Positions 6,419 through 16,616 of a stretch of DNA of 64,000 nt are shown piece by piece. A program made the translations under genes and the position numbers. A model generated the notes under the pieces. The model saw only the letters and a program-made list of their open reading frames with translations, was not told the origin of the DNA and made no database searches. How positions within the stretch are numbered: position 1 is the stretch's first letter; the number at the start of each line of letters is the position of its first letter. Source of the stretch: Peptococcaceae bacterium (GTDB lineage Bacteria; Bacillota; Peptococcia; DRI-13; PHAD01); contig JANLFJ010000009.1 of the NCBI GenBank assembly GCA_024655825.1, positions 1 through 64,000 of the forward strand, in the 5' to 3' direction.

Positions 6419-7411
6419 TCAACGATCAAATATGCATTCATAATGCGTGAACACCAGGTCCAGCCCACAGTCGGCGCCGGTAACCAGGGAACGGTTGCCG
6501 ATCCTGTTTAAGGCGGGAACGGGGCTGTCACCCAAGTGCAGGCAGCGGTATAATGCCAGGCACAGTTCTTCGGCTTCAAGCGCCGCAGCCAAAAACATCT
6601 CCGGGAACGATAAGGTGAATGGGGTTGAGTTGTCCCAGGGCAGTCGCCAGGGGCGGCGTTGAAGATTTAAACAATCGAGTTCGCTGTCAATGCTGGTTGG
6701 GTAGACCATGCTCGAAATGAGCGGGGGGCGGCCCAAGAGTTTTTCCACAAAAATAAGCAGGGGCCTTTTCAGGCCGGTCCGGTCCCGCAGCGCGGCCTGG
6801 GCGGTTGCCATGTCCCTGGCGGCGCGGGAAACCTGTTCCGCGCTTACTCTAATGCCGTAAGTGTTTTGTAAGGCAACCCGGTACAGCCTTCCGATCGATT
6901 GGGCTTCTCCGGTATTTAAGGAAATAAGATTGTGGACCTTCAAATCTGCCGGTTTTTGGGCCAACAACCTTTCAAGCATCAGGACATCGGCGGCTGTTTC
7001 AAACAGGCGGTGACGGCAGACGTGCCTGGCGTCGGGATTTTCGCCCGGACGGGCAAAGCCTGTCCGGTAATAAACGTAAGGGTGAGCATGGCAGTCAAGG
7101 GAATAATGGCAGGCATAACCGCAAAGATAAGCGGTAAGGAGTTCCCTTTCCCTGCCATTTTGTTGCATAATATAACTGACGGCATTTGCAAAAAAGGCGT
7201 TCACTTTTTCCAAGTGCAGCATGTCCCCGGTTTTGTTGAGGCCGCGGTTTGCCGTCCAGGGCCAGGCACGGTAATAAAAGAAGATGTCCGGTCCCTGAGT
7301 TCCAAGGTTGAAAACCTGCCTGTTTCCGGCAATCAGCTCCCGCAGAGGTTCGTCTTTCAGGTTTTGGAGCACCTGGTGGCCGCAGAGGTAATGGGTAATA
7401 AAACCAGGCAC
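6419..7411 (-). CDS. zinc-dependent phospholipase C family protein
   Basis: The 330-residue protein opens MPGFITHYLCGHQVL and contains NLGTQGPDIFFYY and CGYACHYSLDCHAHPYVYY, the His/Asp pattern of the zinc-dependent phospholipase C family, which binds metal ions for phosphoester cleavage. Many members in Clostridia have no tested substrate. There is no clear signal peptide, so it is probably cytoplasmic. The start is a GTG with only a weak AAAGGATC site 10 nt upstream. It is transcribed away from the UMF1 transporter that starts 79 nt to its right, and the two share a short divergent promoter region. Confidence 0.75.
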   Translation of the reverse strand: MPGFITHYLCGHQVLQNLKDEPLRELIAGNRQVFNLGTQGPDIFFYYRAWPWTANRGLNKTGDMLHLEKVNAFFANAVSYIMQQNGRERELLTAYLCGYACHYSLDCHAHPYVYYRTGFARPGENPDARHVCRHRLFETAADVLMLERLLAQKPADLKVHNLISLNTGEAQSIGRLYRVALQNTYGIRVSAEQVSRAARDMATAQAALRDRTGLKRPLLIFVEKLLGRPPLISSMVYPTSIDSELDCLNLQRRPWRLPWDNSTPFTLSFPEMFLAAALEAEELCLALYRCLHLGDSPVPALNRIGNRSLVTGADCGLDLVFTHYECIFDR

Positions 7412-7489
7412 GGGTTTCAGATCCTTTCTTTCGGATGAAGTTTAGAACGCGGAAATGCCTTACGGCGGCGAAGGAGGGCAGCAAACAGC

Positions 7490-8746
7490 ATGTTGAAGAG
7501 GCTCACCATACAGGAAAAGAGCTGGGTCATGTACGACTGGGCCAACTCGGCATACTCCGCAATCATTACGGCTTCTATTCTTCCCATCTTTTTCAAATCC
7601 ATGGCCAGGGACGCCGGATTAAGCCCGTATACGGCCGACGCTTACTGGGGCTATGCAACTTCACTAGCCACCCTGCTGGTTGCGCTATGCGCCCCGGTGC
7701 TGGGCGCACTGGGGGACTACCGAAATATGAAGATGCGGCTGTTTAAAATCTTTTTCGTCATAGCAGTAATATCAACGGCCGCGCTGGCTGCAGCCCAGCA
7801 GTGGTTCCACATCCTCGTCCTGTATGCGGTGACCATTACCGGTTTTGCCGGGGCCAACCTGTTTTATGATGCTTTCCTTGTTGATGTTACCACGGAGGAC
7901 AGGATGGACATGATTTCCACATATGGGTTTGCCCTTGGTTATATCGGTGGAAGCACTATCCCTTTTATTATTTCCATCGCCCTGATCATGTTCGGCCCGC
8001 AAATCGGAATTCCTGCCGCTGCGGCGACCAGGTTTTCGTTTTTTTTGACAGCCCTGTGGTGGACAGTGTTCTCCATACCCATGCTGAAAAACGTCAAACA
8101 GGTCTACTTCATTGAGCCCGCTTTGAACATGGTACTCGGCAGTTTCGGGAGATTGCTGCAGACATTCAGGAATATCAGGCGGTACCGGCATGTTTTCCTG
8201 TTCCTGGCGGCCTACTTTTTTTATATCGACGGGGTCAACACCATAATCAACATGGCTGCCGTTTACGGGGACAGCGTTGGCCTGAGCAGCGCGACTCTCC
8301 TCCTGGCACTCCTCGTTACCCAGGTCGTGGCCTTCCCTTTTGCCATTATTTACGGCGCCCTGGCCAGGGTATTCGGGGCCAAAAAAATGATTTTGGCGGG
8401 GACTTTGGTCTATTTGCTGGTCTGCGTGCTTGGTTACCGTATGAAAACCGCCTTTGATTTCTGGGTGCTGGCCCTGCTGGTGGCTACTTCCCAAGGCGGC
8501 ATGCAGGCGCTTTCGCGCTCATTTTTCGGCAGGATGGTGCCGAAGGAAAACTCCAACGAGTTTTTCGGTTTTTACGATATTATCGGCAAATTCGCGGCGG
8601 TTATGGGGCCGGCGCTTTACGGCCTTTTCAGCCAGTTGATGGGTCATTCGCGCTACGGTGTCCTGAGCGTGATGGTTTTGTTCCTGCTCGGCGGGGGAAT
8701 CTTCCTTTTTGTTCCGCTGCAGCAGCCGTCCGGCACTGATTTGTAA
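7490..8746 (+). CDS. MFS transporter, UMF1 (Atg22-like) family
   Basis: The 418-residue protein has 12 or so hydrophobic segments and the family opening SWVMYDWANSAYSAIITASILP. Atg22-like members export amino acids from the yeast vacuole; bacterial UMF1 members are mostly untested. The middle motif GALGDYRNMKMRLFK fits the MFS loop 2-3 position. GGAGGG stands 9 nt before the ATG. Divergent from the phospholipase-like gene. The gene downstream begins 50 nt later and may be cotranscribed, as no terminator is visible between them. Confidence 0.82.
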   Translation: MLKRLTIQEKSWVMYDWANSAYSAIITASILPIFFKSMARDAGLSPYTADAYWGYATSLATLLVALCAPVLGALGDYRNMKMRLFKIFFVIAVISTAALAAAQQWFHILVLYAVTITGFAGANLFYDAFLVDVTTEDRMDMISTYGFALGYIGGSTIPFIISIALIMFGPQIGIPAAAATRFSFFLTALWWTVFSIPMLKNVKQVYFIEPALNMVLGSFGRLLQTFRNIRRYRHVFLFLAAYFFYIDGVNTIINMAAVYGDSVGLSSATLLLALLVTQVVAFPFAIIYGALARVFGAKKMILAGTLVYLLVCVLGYRMKTAFDFWVLALLVATSQGGMQALSRSFFGRMVPKENSNEFFGFYDIIGKFAAVMGPALYGLFSQLMGHSRYGVLSVMVLFLLGGGIFLFVPLQQPSGTDL

Positions 8747-8796
8747 TCGCTCGTTTTTTAAAATCGTTTTTATCAAGTTTTACCTTTAAACTAAAA

Positions 8797-11784
8797 ATGG
8801 ATACTAAACGTGAGAAGAGAGGGATGGTTACGGAACACGCCGGCGATTTTAAAGCGCAGATCACCAGATTTCATGACCTGATGAAATTCAGGGTCACGGA
8901 AATACTGCTTGTCTCTACCCCGTATGACGGTTTTGTCCTGGAGGAAGACGGCAGACTTTCCGAAAGGATTTATAACGAATACTTTGACCTGAGCATTTAT
9001 TTCGTACCGAGAATCCACAGGGTTTCCTGCGGCCTTGAAGCCCTGGAGGTCCTGCGGGAAAAAACCTACCACCTGGTGATAACCATGTCCCGCATCAGCG
9101 ACATGAGCCCTTTTGAGCTCGCCGGGAGAATAAAAGAACTATACCCGGAATTGCCCGTCGTCATGCTGTCTTACGAGAGGCTGTCTGCGGAAATGATCGC
9201 CCGGGTAAGAGAGAGCAAGGCCATCGACAGGGTCTTTTACTGGACGGGCGACAGCAAGATCCTGGTTGCCACCATCAAGTATGTTGAAGACCGGCAAAAT
9301 GTTGAAGAGGACTGCAGGCAGGGCGTTCAGGTAATCCTTGTTGTGGAAGACTCCCCTGTTTACTACTCGCAGTTTCTTCCCATCATCTATACGGAAATTA
9401 TGAAGCAGACGCGGTATTTGGTATCACATGCCGTAAACAGCAGCCACAGGCTTCTCAGGGTCCGGGCCAGGCCCAAGATCCTTTTAGCCGAAACCTACGA
9501 AGAAGCGGTGTCGATCATCGAAAAATACAAGCATAACCTGCTTGGCGTTATTTCCGACGTGAGATTTCCCCGGGGCGGAGAAATCAACCCCACGGCGGGA
9601 ATTGAGTTAGCCCGGAAAGTCAGGGAAACGCTCCCGGACATTCCTTTCCTGCTGCAGTCGGAAGAAAAGGAAAACGAAGAAATAGCGCGCCGGCTGCAAG
9701 TGACTTACCTGGACAAGAACACCCCCGCTCTCCTTTTGGAACTGCGCGCATACATCATGGACAGTTACGGTTTTGGGGCCTTTGAGTTCAAAAATAAGGA
9801 GGGAGAGGTGATCGGGGTCGCCACGGACATAACGCACCTGGAAAAACTTGTGGCGGAGGTCCCCGATGATGTTCTGTATTACCATGCGAGCAATAACCAT
9901 TTTTCCAGGTGGTTCAGGGCCCGTACCGAATTTGAAACGGCAGAAGAACTGAGACGGCTTGATGCAAAAAGCTTTTCCAGCACTGCGGAGATCAGGGAAC
10001 AAATCCTGGAAATTATCAGGAACTTTTTCAAGAGATACCAGTCGGGCGTCATCCTTGATTTTGGCCTTTCCAAAATGGATATGGAAAATGCGTTTATCAA
10101 GCTCGGCAGCGGTTCTCTGGGAGGGAAAGCCAGGGGCATAGCTTTTTTCAACTCCCTGCTGTCCGAAGCGCGCCTGGATGAAAAGTACCCGGGCGTGAAG
10201 ATAAAAACCCCGCGCTCCTTTGTAGTCTGCAGCGAGGTTTTTGAGCAGTTCATCGAAGACAACGAGCTGAACGATTTTCTCGCCGCTTCAAGCAGCGAAG
10301 AGGAAATAGCCAAAAAATTCCTGGCTTCAGAGCTGACAAGAGAAATAAAGAATAACCTGCTAACCCTGATCCGCAATGCCGGGTATCCTTTGGCCGTCAG
10401 GTCGTCAAGCCTTCTTGAGGATTCGCAGGTGCTGCCTTTTGCCGGGATTTATAAGACGTATATCCTGCCTAACAACCACCGCAGCACAAGAGTCAGGTTC
10501 AAACAGGTCTCCGATGCGGTCAAACTGATTTATGCATCGGTTTTTTACGACTCGCCCAGACAATATGCCAGGAATGCGGATATCCGCATTGAGGAAGAAA
10601 GAATGGCCGTTTTGATCCAGGAACTGGTTGGAGAACAGTACGGGGACCTGTACTATCCCGTTGTTTCCGGTGTGGCCCAGTCGTATAATTTTTATCCGTA
10701 TTCTCACCTGAAACCTGAAGACGGTATGGCCAGTCTCGCCCTGGGTTTCGGGAGGATGATAGTCGAAGGGGGTCAGGTATACCGTTTTTCTCCTGCCTAT
10801 CCTAGGATGAACCCTCCGTATGCAAACCCGGGCGAATTTTTAAAAAAGTCACAGTCCATGTTTTATGCACTGAACCTGAAAAAGTCTTCGAGCGCCCAAC
10901 TGAACCCGGATGACAGCTGCAACTACGAAAAGCACCCTCTTTCCAGGGCTGAAGAAGACCGCACTCTTGAATACGTGGGGAGCACATATTCACCGGAAAA
11001 TGACTGCATTTTTGATCACTTGCACATCAACGGTCCCAGGCTGGTAACGTTTTCTCCCATCCTCAAACACGGCCTGTTCCCCCTGGCGGAGATCATCAAG
11101 GACTTGTTCGAACTGGGTAAAAGCTCTTTCGGTTCGGAAGTCGAAATCGAATTTGCCGTGAACATACCGAAAGATAAAACAAAGCCCAAAGAATTTTACT
11201 TCCTGCAAATCAGGCCGATGGTCGTGGGGAGAGAGCCCGTCCAGGTGAAAATCGAGTCCCCCGGCGGCGACCGCAGTATGCTGTGTGTTAGCAGGCACAC
11301 TATTGGAAACGGCGTGTTTCAAAACATTCACGATCTGATTTTTATAGACCCGAACCTGTTCGAACTTGAAAAAACCGTTCAAATAGCCGCCGAAATCGGT
11401 GAACTCAATAAAGTGTTGTCTGAGGAAAAGCGCAAATGCATACTCATCGGGTTCGGGAGAATGGGCACCGCCGACCGCTGGCTCGGCATCCCCCTGGCCT
11501 GGTCTCAAATGTCGCAGGCCCGCGTGGTGGTTGAAGCGGACAGGATTGACCTGCAGTCCGAACCCTCGCTGGGCAGCCACTTTTATCACAACCTGATCTC
11601 TCTTAACATGGGATATCTTCATGTCCAACACGACGGCGGCGCCGAGGAACGGATAGACTGGGACTGGCTTTTAGCCCAGCCGGTTTGCAGGCGGACGAAT
11701 TATGTGAGGCTGATCAGAAGCGACAGACCCTTTATAACGATAATTGACGGCAAGAGTTCCACGGGGATAATTATGAAATCATGA
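8797..11784 (+). CDS. tandem-receiver protein with PEP synthase-like ATP-grasp domain
   Basis: The 995-residue protein joins signalling and phosphotransfer modules. Residues ~34-165 are a degenerate receiver domain lacking the acidic pair and Asp. Residues ~178-320 are a second receiver with E184/D185, phosphoacceptor D254 and K307. Residues ~435-870 resemble the PEP synthase/PPDK nucleotide-binding domain: GSGSLGGKARG at 438-448, AVRSSSLLEDS at 533-543 and FAGIY after it. The His swivel and the PEP/pyruvate domains are absent, so it is not a normal PEP synthase. Such proteins occur without known function. The start is uncertain: the ATG used has no ribosome site, and an ATG at 8824 touches AGAGGG. 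A good terminator follows. Confidence 0.75.
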   Translation: MDTKREKRGMVTEHAGDFKAQITRFHDLMKFRVTEILLVSTPYDGFVLEEDGRLSERIYNEYFDLSIYFVPRIHRVSCGLEALEVLREKTYHLVITMSRISDMSPFELAGRIKELYPELPVVMLSYERLSAEMIARVRESKAIDRVFYWTGDSKILVATIKYVEDRQNVEEDCRQGVQVILVVEDSPVYYSQFLPIIYTEIMKQTRYLVSHAVNSSHRLLRVRARPKILLAETYEEAVSIIEKYKHNLLGVISDVRFPRGGEINPTAGIELARKVRETLPDIPFLLQSEEKENEEIARRLQVTYLDKNTPALLLELRAYIMDSYGFGAFEFKNKEGEVIGVATDITHLEKLVAEVPDDVLYYHASNNHFSRWFRARTEFETAEELRRLDAKSFSSTAEIREQILEIIRNFFKRYQSGVILDFGLSKMDMENAFIKLGSGSLGGKARGIAFFNSLLSEARLDEKYPGVKIKTPRSFVVCSEVFEQFIEDNELNDFLAASSSEEEIAKKFLASELTREIKNNLLTLIRNAGYPLAVRSSSLLEDSQVLPFAGIYKTYILPNNHRSTRVRFKQVSDAVKLIYASVFYDSPRQYARNADIRIEEERMAVLIQELVGEQYGDLYYPVVSGVAQSYNFYPYSHLKPEDGMASLALGFGRMIVEGGQVYRFSPAYPRMNPPYANPGEFLKKSQSMFYALNLKKSSSAQLNPDDSCNYEKHPLSRAEEDRTLEYVGSTYSPENDCIFDHLHINGPRLVTFSPILKHGLFPLAEIIKDLFELGKSSFGSEVEIEFAVNIPKDKTKPKEFYFLQIRPMVVGREPVQVKIESPGGDRSMLCVSRHTIGNGVFQNIHDLIFIDPNLFELEKTVQIAAEIGELNKVLSEEKRKCILIGFGRMGTADRWLGIPLAWSQMSQARVVVEADRIDLQSEPSLGSHFYHNLISLNMGYLHVQHDGGAEERIDWDWLLAQPVCRRTNYVRLIRSDRPFITIIDGKSSTGIIMKS

Positions 11785-11801
11785 GCTTAGCGTGAACGGC
11801 A

Positions 11802-11830
11802 AGGGTCTCCCTGATTGGGAGGCCCTTTTT
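11802..11830 (+). terminator. rho-independent terminator
   Basis: A 10-bp stem (11802-11811 with 11817-11826, one G-T pair) is followed by TTTTT, 18 nt after the preceding stop. Confidence 0.85.
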
Positions 11831-11888
11831 ATGGAATGAGCAAAAATGTAAAATAAAAAGTATACAGTATACATAATACAAAAAAGCT

Positions 11889-11897
11889 GGTATAATA
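11889..11897 (+). promoter_or_regulatory. extended -10 promoter of gdhA
   Basis: TGGTATAAT forms an extended -10 element 62 nt before the gdhA start; no good -35 is seen. A GTATACAGTATAC palindrome lies at 11860-11872, where an operator could sit. Confidence 0.5.
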
Positions 11898-11937
11898 TTC
11901 TTGAACCTCCAAGTACATATTTAATGGGGGAGAATGA

Positions 11938-13296
<1,359 letters not shown>

Positions 13297-13327
13297 AATT
13301 TATAATTTATGTGCAGCTAAAATGTAT

Positions 13328-13372
13328 AACCCTTTGCAGTTCTCCTTATTTAGGAGGCGCAAAGGGTTTTTT
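13328..13372 (+). terminator. gdhA terminator
   Basis: AACCCTTTGC at 13328-13337 pairs with 13359-13368, an inner CTCCT/AGGAG extends the stem, and a T-run follows. Confidence 0.92.
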
Positions 13373-13383
13373 GTATTTAATCC

Positions 13384-13412
13384 TTGACAGTATTACGAGA
13401 TGATAATATAAT
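13384..13412 (+). promoter_or_regulatory. consensus sigma-A promoter of the flavoprotein pair
   Basis: TTGACA (13384-13389), a 17-bp spacer and TATAAT (13407-13412) make a perfect-consensus promoter 46 nt before the first start codon. Confidence 0.88.
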
Positions 13413-13457
13413 GAATCGCCACCTGATTTATATTCTGTATAGAATGGAGGCGCTATT

Positions 13458-14009
13458 TTGAAGCCGGTAATACTTGAGGCATTTGAAAATGAGAATTTTA
13501 TTGGGAATACTTTAAAAAGATTGTTTGAACAAAAAGGTCAAGAATATTTCTACTTTAAGCTCAAGGATATGAACATACTACCATGCAGGTCTTGTGGTAT
13601 TTGCAGTATAAAAACTCCTGGCAAATGTATTGTAGTAGATGACGACATGCCTGTAATATTAAAGGCCGTAGCCTCAAGCAGTATGTTGATCATGATCACC
13701 CCGATAGTGTTTGGAGGATATTCCTCACAACTGAAAAAAGCCGTTGACAAATTTATGTTGCTGGCTACCCCTTTATACAGCGGCAAGGGCGGCCGCCTGC
13801 TCCACCTTCCCCGCTATGGCCACAAATCACTGCTGGGTATAGGTGTAACGAAAAACAACTCCCGGTTTCAGGAAGATAGTTTTAGAAAACTGGTTGCCCA
13901 TAATGCTTTAAACCTGCAATACGCAAACAGTACTCTTGTGTTTAAACCATCTGACGAAACAGCCAAAATAAAACGCGACATAGAGCTTGCCCTTAAGGAG
14001 GGAAAATAG
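13458..14009 (+). CDS. flavodoxin-fold NAD(P)H-dependent oxidoreductase with Cys motif
   Basis: The 183-residue protein resembles NAD(P)H-dependent FMN reductases of the iron-sulfur flavoprotein type. It carries PCRSCGICSIKTPGKC, four cysteines with CX2CX2CX7C-like spacing, where Isf-type proteins bind a [4Fe-4S] cluster, and the flavodoxin-like segment ITPIVFGGYSSQLKKAVDK. The N-terminal phosphate loop of FMN is weak (EAFENENFIGNTLKR). The start is a TTG with GGAGG 9 nt upstream. It shares an operon with the next flavoprotein (2-nt gap) under a consensus promoter. A role in electron transfer or oxidative defence is plausible but not shown. Confidence 0.72.
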   Translation: MKPVILEAFENENFIGNTLKRLFEQKGQEYFYFKLKDMNILPCRSCGICSIKTPGKCIVVDDDMPVILKAVASSSMLIMITPIVFGGYSSQLKKAVDKFMLLATPLYSGKGGRLLHLPRYGHKSLLGIGVTKNNSRFQEDSFRKLVAHNALNLQYANSTLVFKPSDETAKIKRDIELALKEGK

Positions 14010-14011
14010 AG

Positions 14012-14683
14012 ATGAACGGACAAAGACTTCTCATACTGAATGGAAGCCCTCGTAGACAAGGGACCTCCTACAGCTTTGCCCGCACAATAAAAAAACTTGC
14101 TGAAGATGCGGGTAATCAAGCTGAAATTAGACATGTCATTGATTATTTTGATGGGCAAAAAAGCTTAAACGATTTGAAATATCATATTGCGGAAAGCGAT
14201 ATAATAGCCCTTGTGGCGCCTTTATATGCAGACACACTTCCCTATCCTGATATTTGGTGCCTGGAAAAATTGGCCGCTGAATACAGCAGTGAACTTAGCG
14301 GCAAGATGTTTTTTGCAGTTGGCCAGTGCGGTTTTCCGGATATAACCCGTCTCGAGCCAATGATTGACGCATGCAGGTTCTTTGCCGAAGAGACGGGAAT
14401 GATATGGCGGGGTGGTTTAGCTTATGGCGGAGGGGCAATAATAAACGGGGCATTGCTGGAGAATTTGGGCAAGAAAGGAAAGAAAATCACTTCTGCCTTT
14501 AAGCTTGCCCTGGGAGATGTCATTCAAGGCAAAATGATTTCCGCCCGGGCACAGGATTTGTTGACAGTAAGAATTCCCAGAATTCTATACCGGCCGTTGG
14601 CTGCCTATTTAAACCATAAGATAAAAAAGGATGCGCTAAAGCATGGGATTACCGATGTTTCCAGAAAGGTTTACCTTGAATAA
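14012..14683 (+). CDS. flavodoxin family NAD(P)H-dependent oxidoreductase
   Basis: The 223-residue product opens with LLILNGSPRRQGTSYSFAR, the FMN phosphate-binding loop of NAD(P)H-dependent FMN reductases, followed by the aromatic loop APLYADTLPYPDIW. Unlike its upstream partner it lacks the four-Cys motif, so the two may work as a pair, one holding flavin and the other also a cluster. GGAGGG lies 9 nt before the ATG, inside the end of the upstream gene. The C-terminal basic helix (YLNHKIKKDALKHG) is not part of the minimal fold. The substrate is unknown. Confidence 0.75.
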   Translation: MNGQRLLILNGSPRRQGTSYSFARTIKKLAEDAGNQAEIRHVIDYFDGQKSLNDLKYHIAESDIIALVAPLYADTLPYPDIWCLEKLAAEYSSELSGKMFFAVGQCGFPDITRLEPMIDACRFFAEETGMIWRGGLAYGGGAIINGALLENLGKKGKKITSAFKLALGDVIQGKMISARAQDLLTVRIPRILYRPLAAYLNHKIKKDALKHGITDVSRKVYLE

Positions 14684-14803
14684 CCCGTATTTACCATATG
14701 CTAAATACGATGAAAATTAAATCAAAAAGTATATTATGGAGGTAATAAAGAGGTATTGGCGAAGTAATGTTCAGAATAGACTTGAGTGCTTAGGAGATAC
14801 CGC

Positions 14804-16420
14804 ATGTTAAGAGTAACCGGACTTAAGCTGTCACTAGAAGAGGATATTAAACGGCTGCCTTATATGATTGCCCGCAAGTTAAGAATAAAGTCAGCCGATA
14901 TCCTTGACTGGTATGTTTTTAAACAGTCAATAGACGCCCGTGACCGCAGGATGATTTATTTTGTTTATACGGTGGATGTTGTGGTTAAAAATGAGGCATA
15001 CCTCATCAGCAAAATAAACGATCCGGGCGTATCCTTTACACCTCCTCTGCGGTATGAGTTTGCGCAAACGGGCAGTGAAAAACTGAAAGACCCGCCAGTG
15101 GTTATAGGGACTGGTCCATCAGGGCTTTTTGCCGGGCTTCTTTTGGCCCAGATGGGATACCAGCCCCTTATTTTAGAGCGGGGAGACAATGTGGAGACCA
15201 GGGCGGAAAAGGTCCGGCGTTTCTGGGAGACGGGCTGCCTGGACGGGGAGTCCAATGTCCAGTTTGGGGAAGGCGGGGCAGGGACTTTTTCCGACGGCAA
15301 GCTTACCACGCTGATTAAAGACAAAGAGAGACGCTGCCGCAAGGTATTGGAAGAATTGGTCCAGGCCGGAGCGCCGGCTTCTATCCTTTACTCGTTTAAG
15401 CCGCATATCGGTACGGATGTTTTGCAGCGCGTGGTAAAAAATTTGCGCGGCCGCATTCGCGAGCTGGGGGGACAGGTCCTTTTCCGGTCGCGCGTAACAG
15501 ACCTTATAGTAAACAGCGGCCGGATTGACGGGGTAGTGGTAAACGGCCGGGACCGTATAAACTGCCAAGCCGTTGTTTTGGCTACCGGGCACAGCGCGCG
15601 GGATGTTTTCAGGATGCTTTATGAAAAAGGGGTTAAGCTGCAGCCCAAACCGTTTTCTATCGGGGTCAGGATAGAACATCACCAGGAGGTCATCGACCGG
15701 GCGCAGTACAGGGAATTTGCCGGCCATCCCCGGTTGGGAGCCGCCGAATACAAGCTGGCCTACCACTCGCCGTCAGGCCGCTCCGCTTACACCTTCTGCA
15801 TGTGCCCGGGAGGAACGGTGGTGGCTGCAGCTTCCGAGCACGGCTATCTTGTCACCAACGGCATGAGCGAGCACGCCCGGGACGGCCGCAATGCCAACAG
15901 CGCCCTGCTGGTAGGTGTTACACCGCAGGATTTCCCGGGTGACCACCCGCTGTCGGGGGTCGAATTCCAGCGCAGGTGGGAAAAAGCGGCCTTCTTGTTG
16001 GGGGGAGGAGGCTACCTTGCTCCCGCGCAGCTGTTATCCGATTTTTTGGAGGGAAGAGTTTCCACGGTTCTCGGCTCCGTTAAGCCCACCTATCCCCGCG
16101 GCGTTACGTTGGCCGATCTTGCGGAGTGCTTGCCTTCTTATGTGACGGAGACGCTTCGCGAAGCGATTAGCGAATTTGGAAGGAAACTCCAAGGTTTCGC
16201 CGCGGCTGATGCCGTCCTGACCGGGGTTGAGACCCGCAGCTCGTCGCCGGTAAGGATTGCCCGGCAAGATGATTTCCAGGCCTGCTTTTCCGGGCTATAC
16301 CCGGCTGGAGAAGGTGCGGGATACGCTGGCGGTATAGTATCCGCGGCCGTGGACGGGCTGCGGGTTGGGGAAGCCCTAGCCAGAAGGTTTAAACCGCTAC
16401 AGGCCGGTATTACGGGCTAA
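14804..16420 (+). CDS. NAD(P)/FAD-dependent oxidoreductase (COG2509-like)
   Basis: The 538-residue protein has a small N-terminal domain (to ~90), then the FAD Rossmann motif VVIGTGPSGLFAGLLLAQMG, the segment ESNVQFGEGGAGTFSDGKL typical of this uncharacterised dehydrogenase family, a second ATGHSARD motif and the C-terminal FAD contact GEGAGYAGGIVSAAVDGL. It binds FAD tightly and probably uses NAD(P)H; the substrate is unknown. GGAG lies 7 nt before the ATG at 14804, whereas the upstream GTG (14786) precedes that site and is rejected. About 120 nt separate it from the flavoprotein pair, so it may be a separate unit. Confidence 0.82.
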   Translation: MLRVTGLKLSLEEDIKRLPYMIARKLRIKSADILDWYVFKQSIDARDRRMIYFVYTVDVVVKNEAYLISKINDPGVSFTPPLRYEFAQTGSEKLKDPPVVIGTGPSGLFAGLLLAQMGYQPLILERGDNVETRAEKVRRFWETGCLDGESNVQFGEGGAGTFSDGKLTTLIKDKERRCRKVLEELVQAGAPASILYSFKPHIGTDVLQRVVKNLRGRIRELGGQVLFRSRVTDLIVNSGRIDGVVVNGRDRINCQAVVLATGHSARDVFRMLYEKGVKLQPKPFSIGVRIEHHQEVIDRAQYREFAGHPRLGAAEYKLAYHSPSGRSAYTFCMCPGGTVVAAASEHGYLVTNGMSEHARDGRNANSALLVGVTPQDFPGDHPLSGVEFQRRWEKAAFLLGGGGYLAPAQLLSDFLEGRVSTVLGSVKPTYPRGVTLADLAECLPSYVTETLREAISEFGRKLQGFAAADAVLTGVETRSSSPVRIARQDDFQACFSGLYPAGEGAGYAGGIVSAAVDGLRVGEALARRFKPLQAGITG

Positions 16421-16616
16421 AGGTTTTTATTCTAAACCTTGCTTTGCCGTAATAAATATTTAAACAAGCCCCAATTGTACGTGCATGTTGATATATTATT
16501 TACGCTAATCTATAATTAACTTAAATTAAATTATTAACTGCCGTAATTCAATCCTGGGACAAATCAGTTCTGTTATTTGTTTTCCTAAATAGCCCAAAAA
16601 GGCGGGGGAGAATTAT

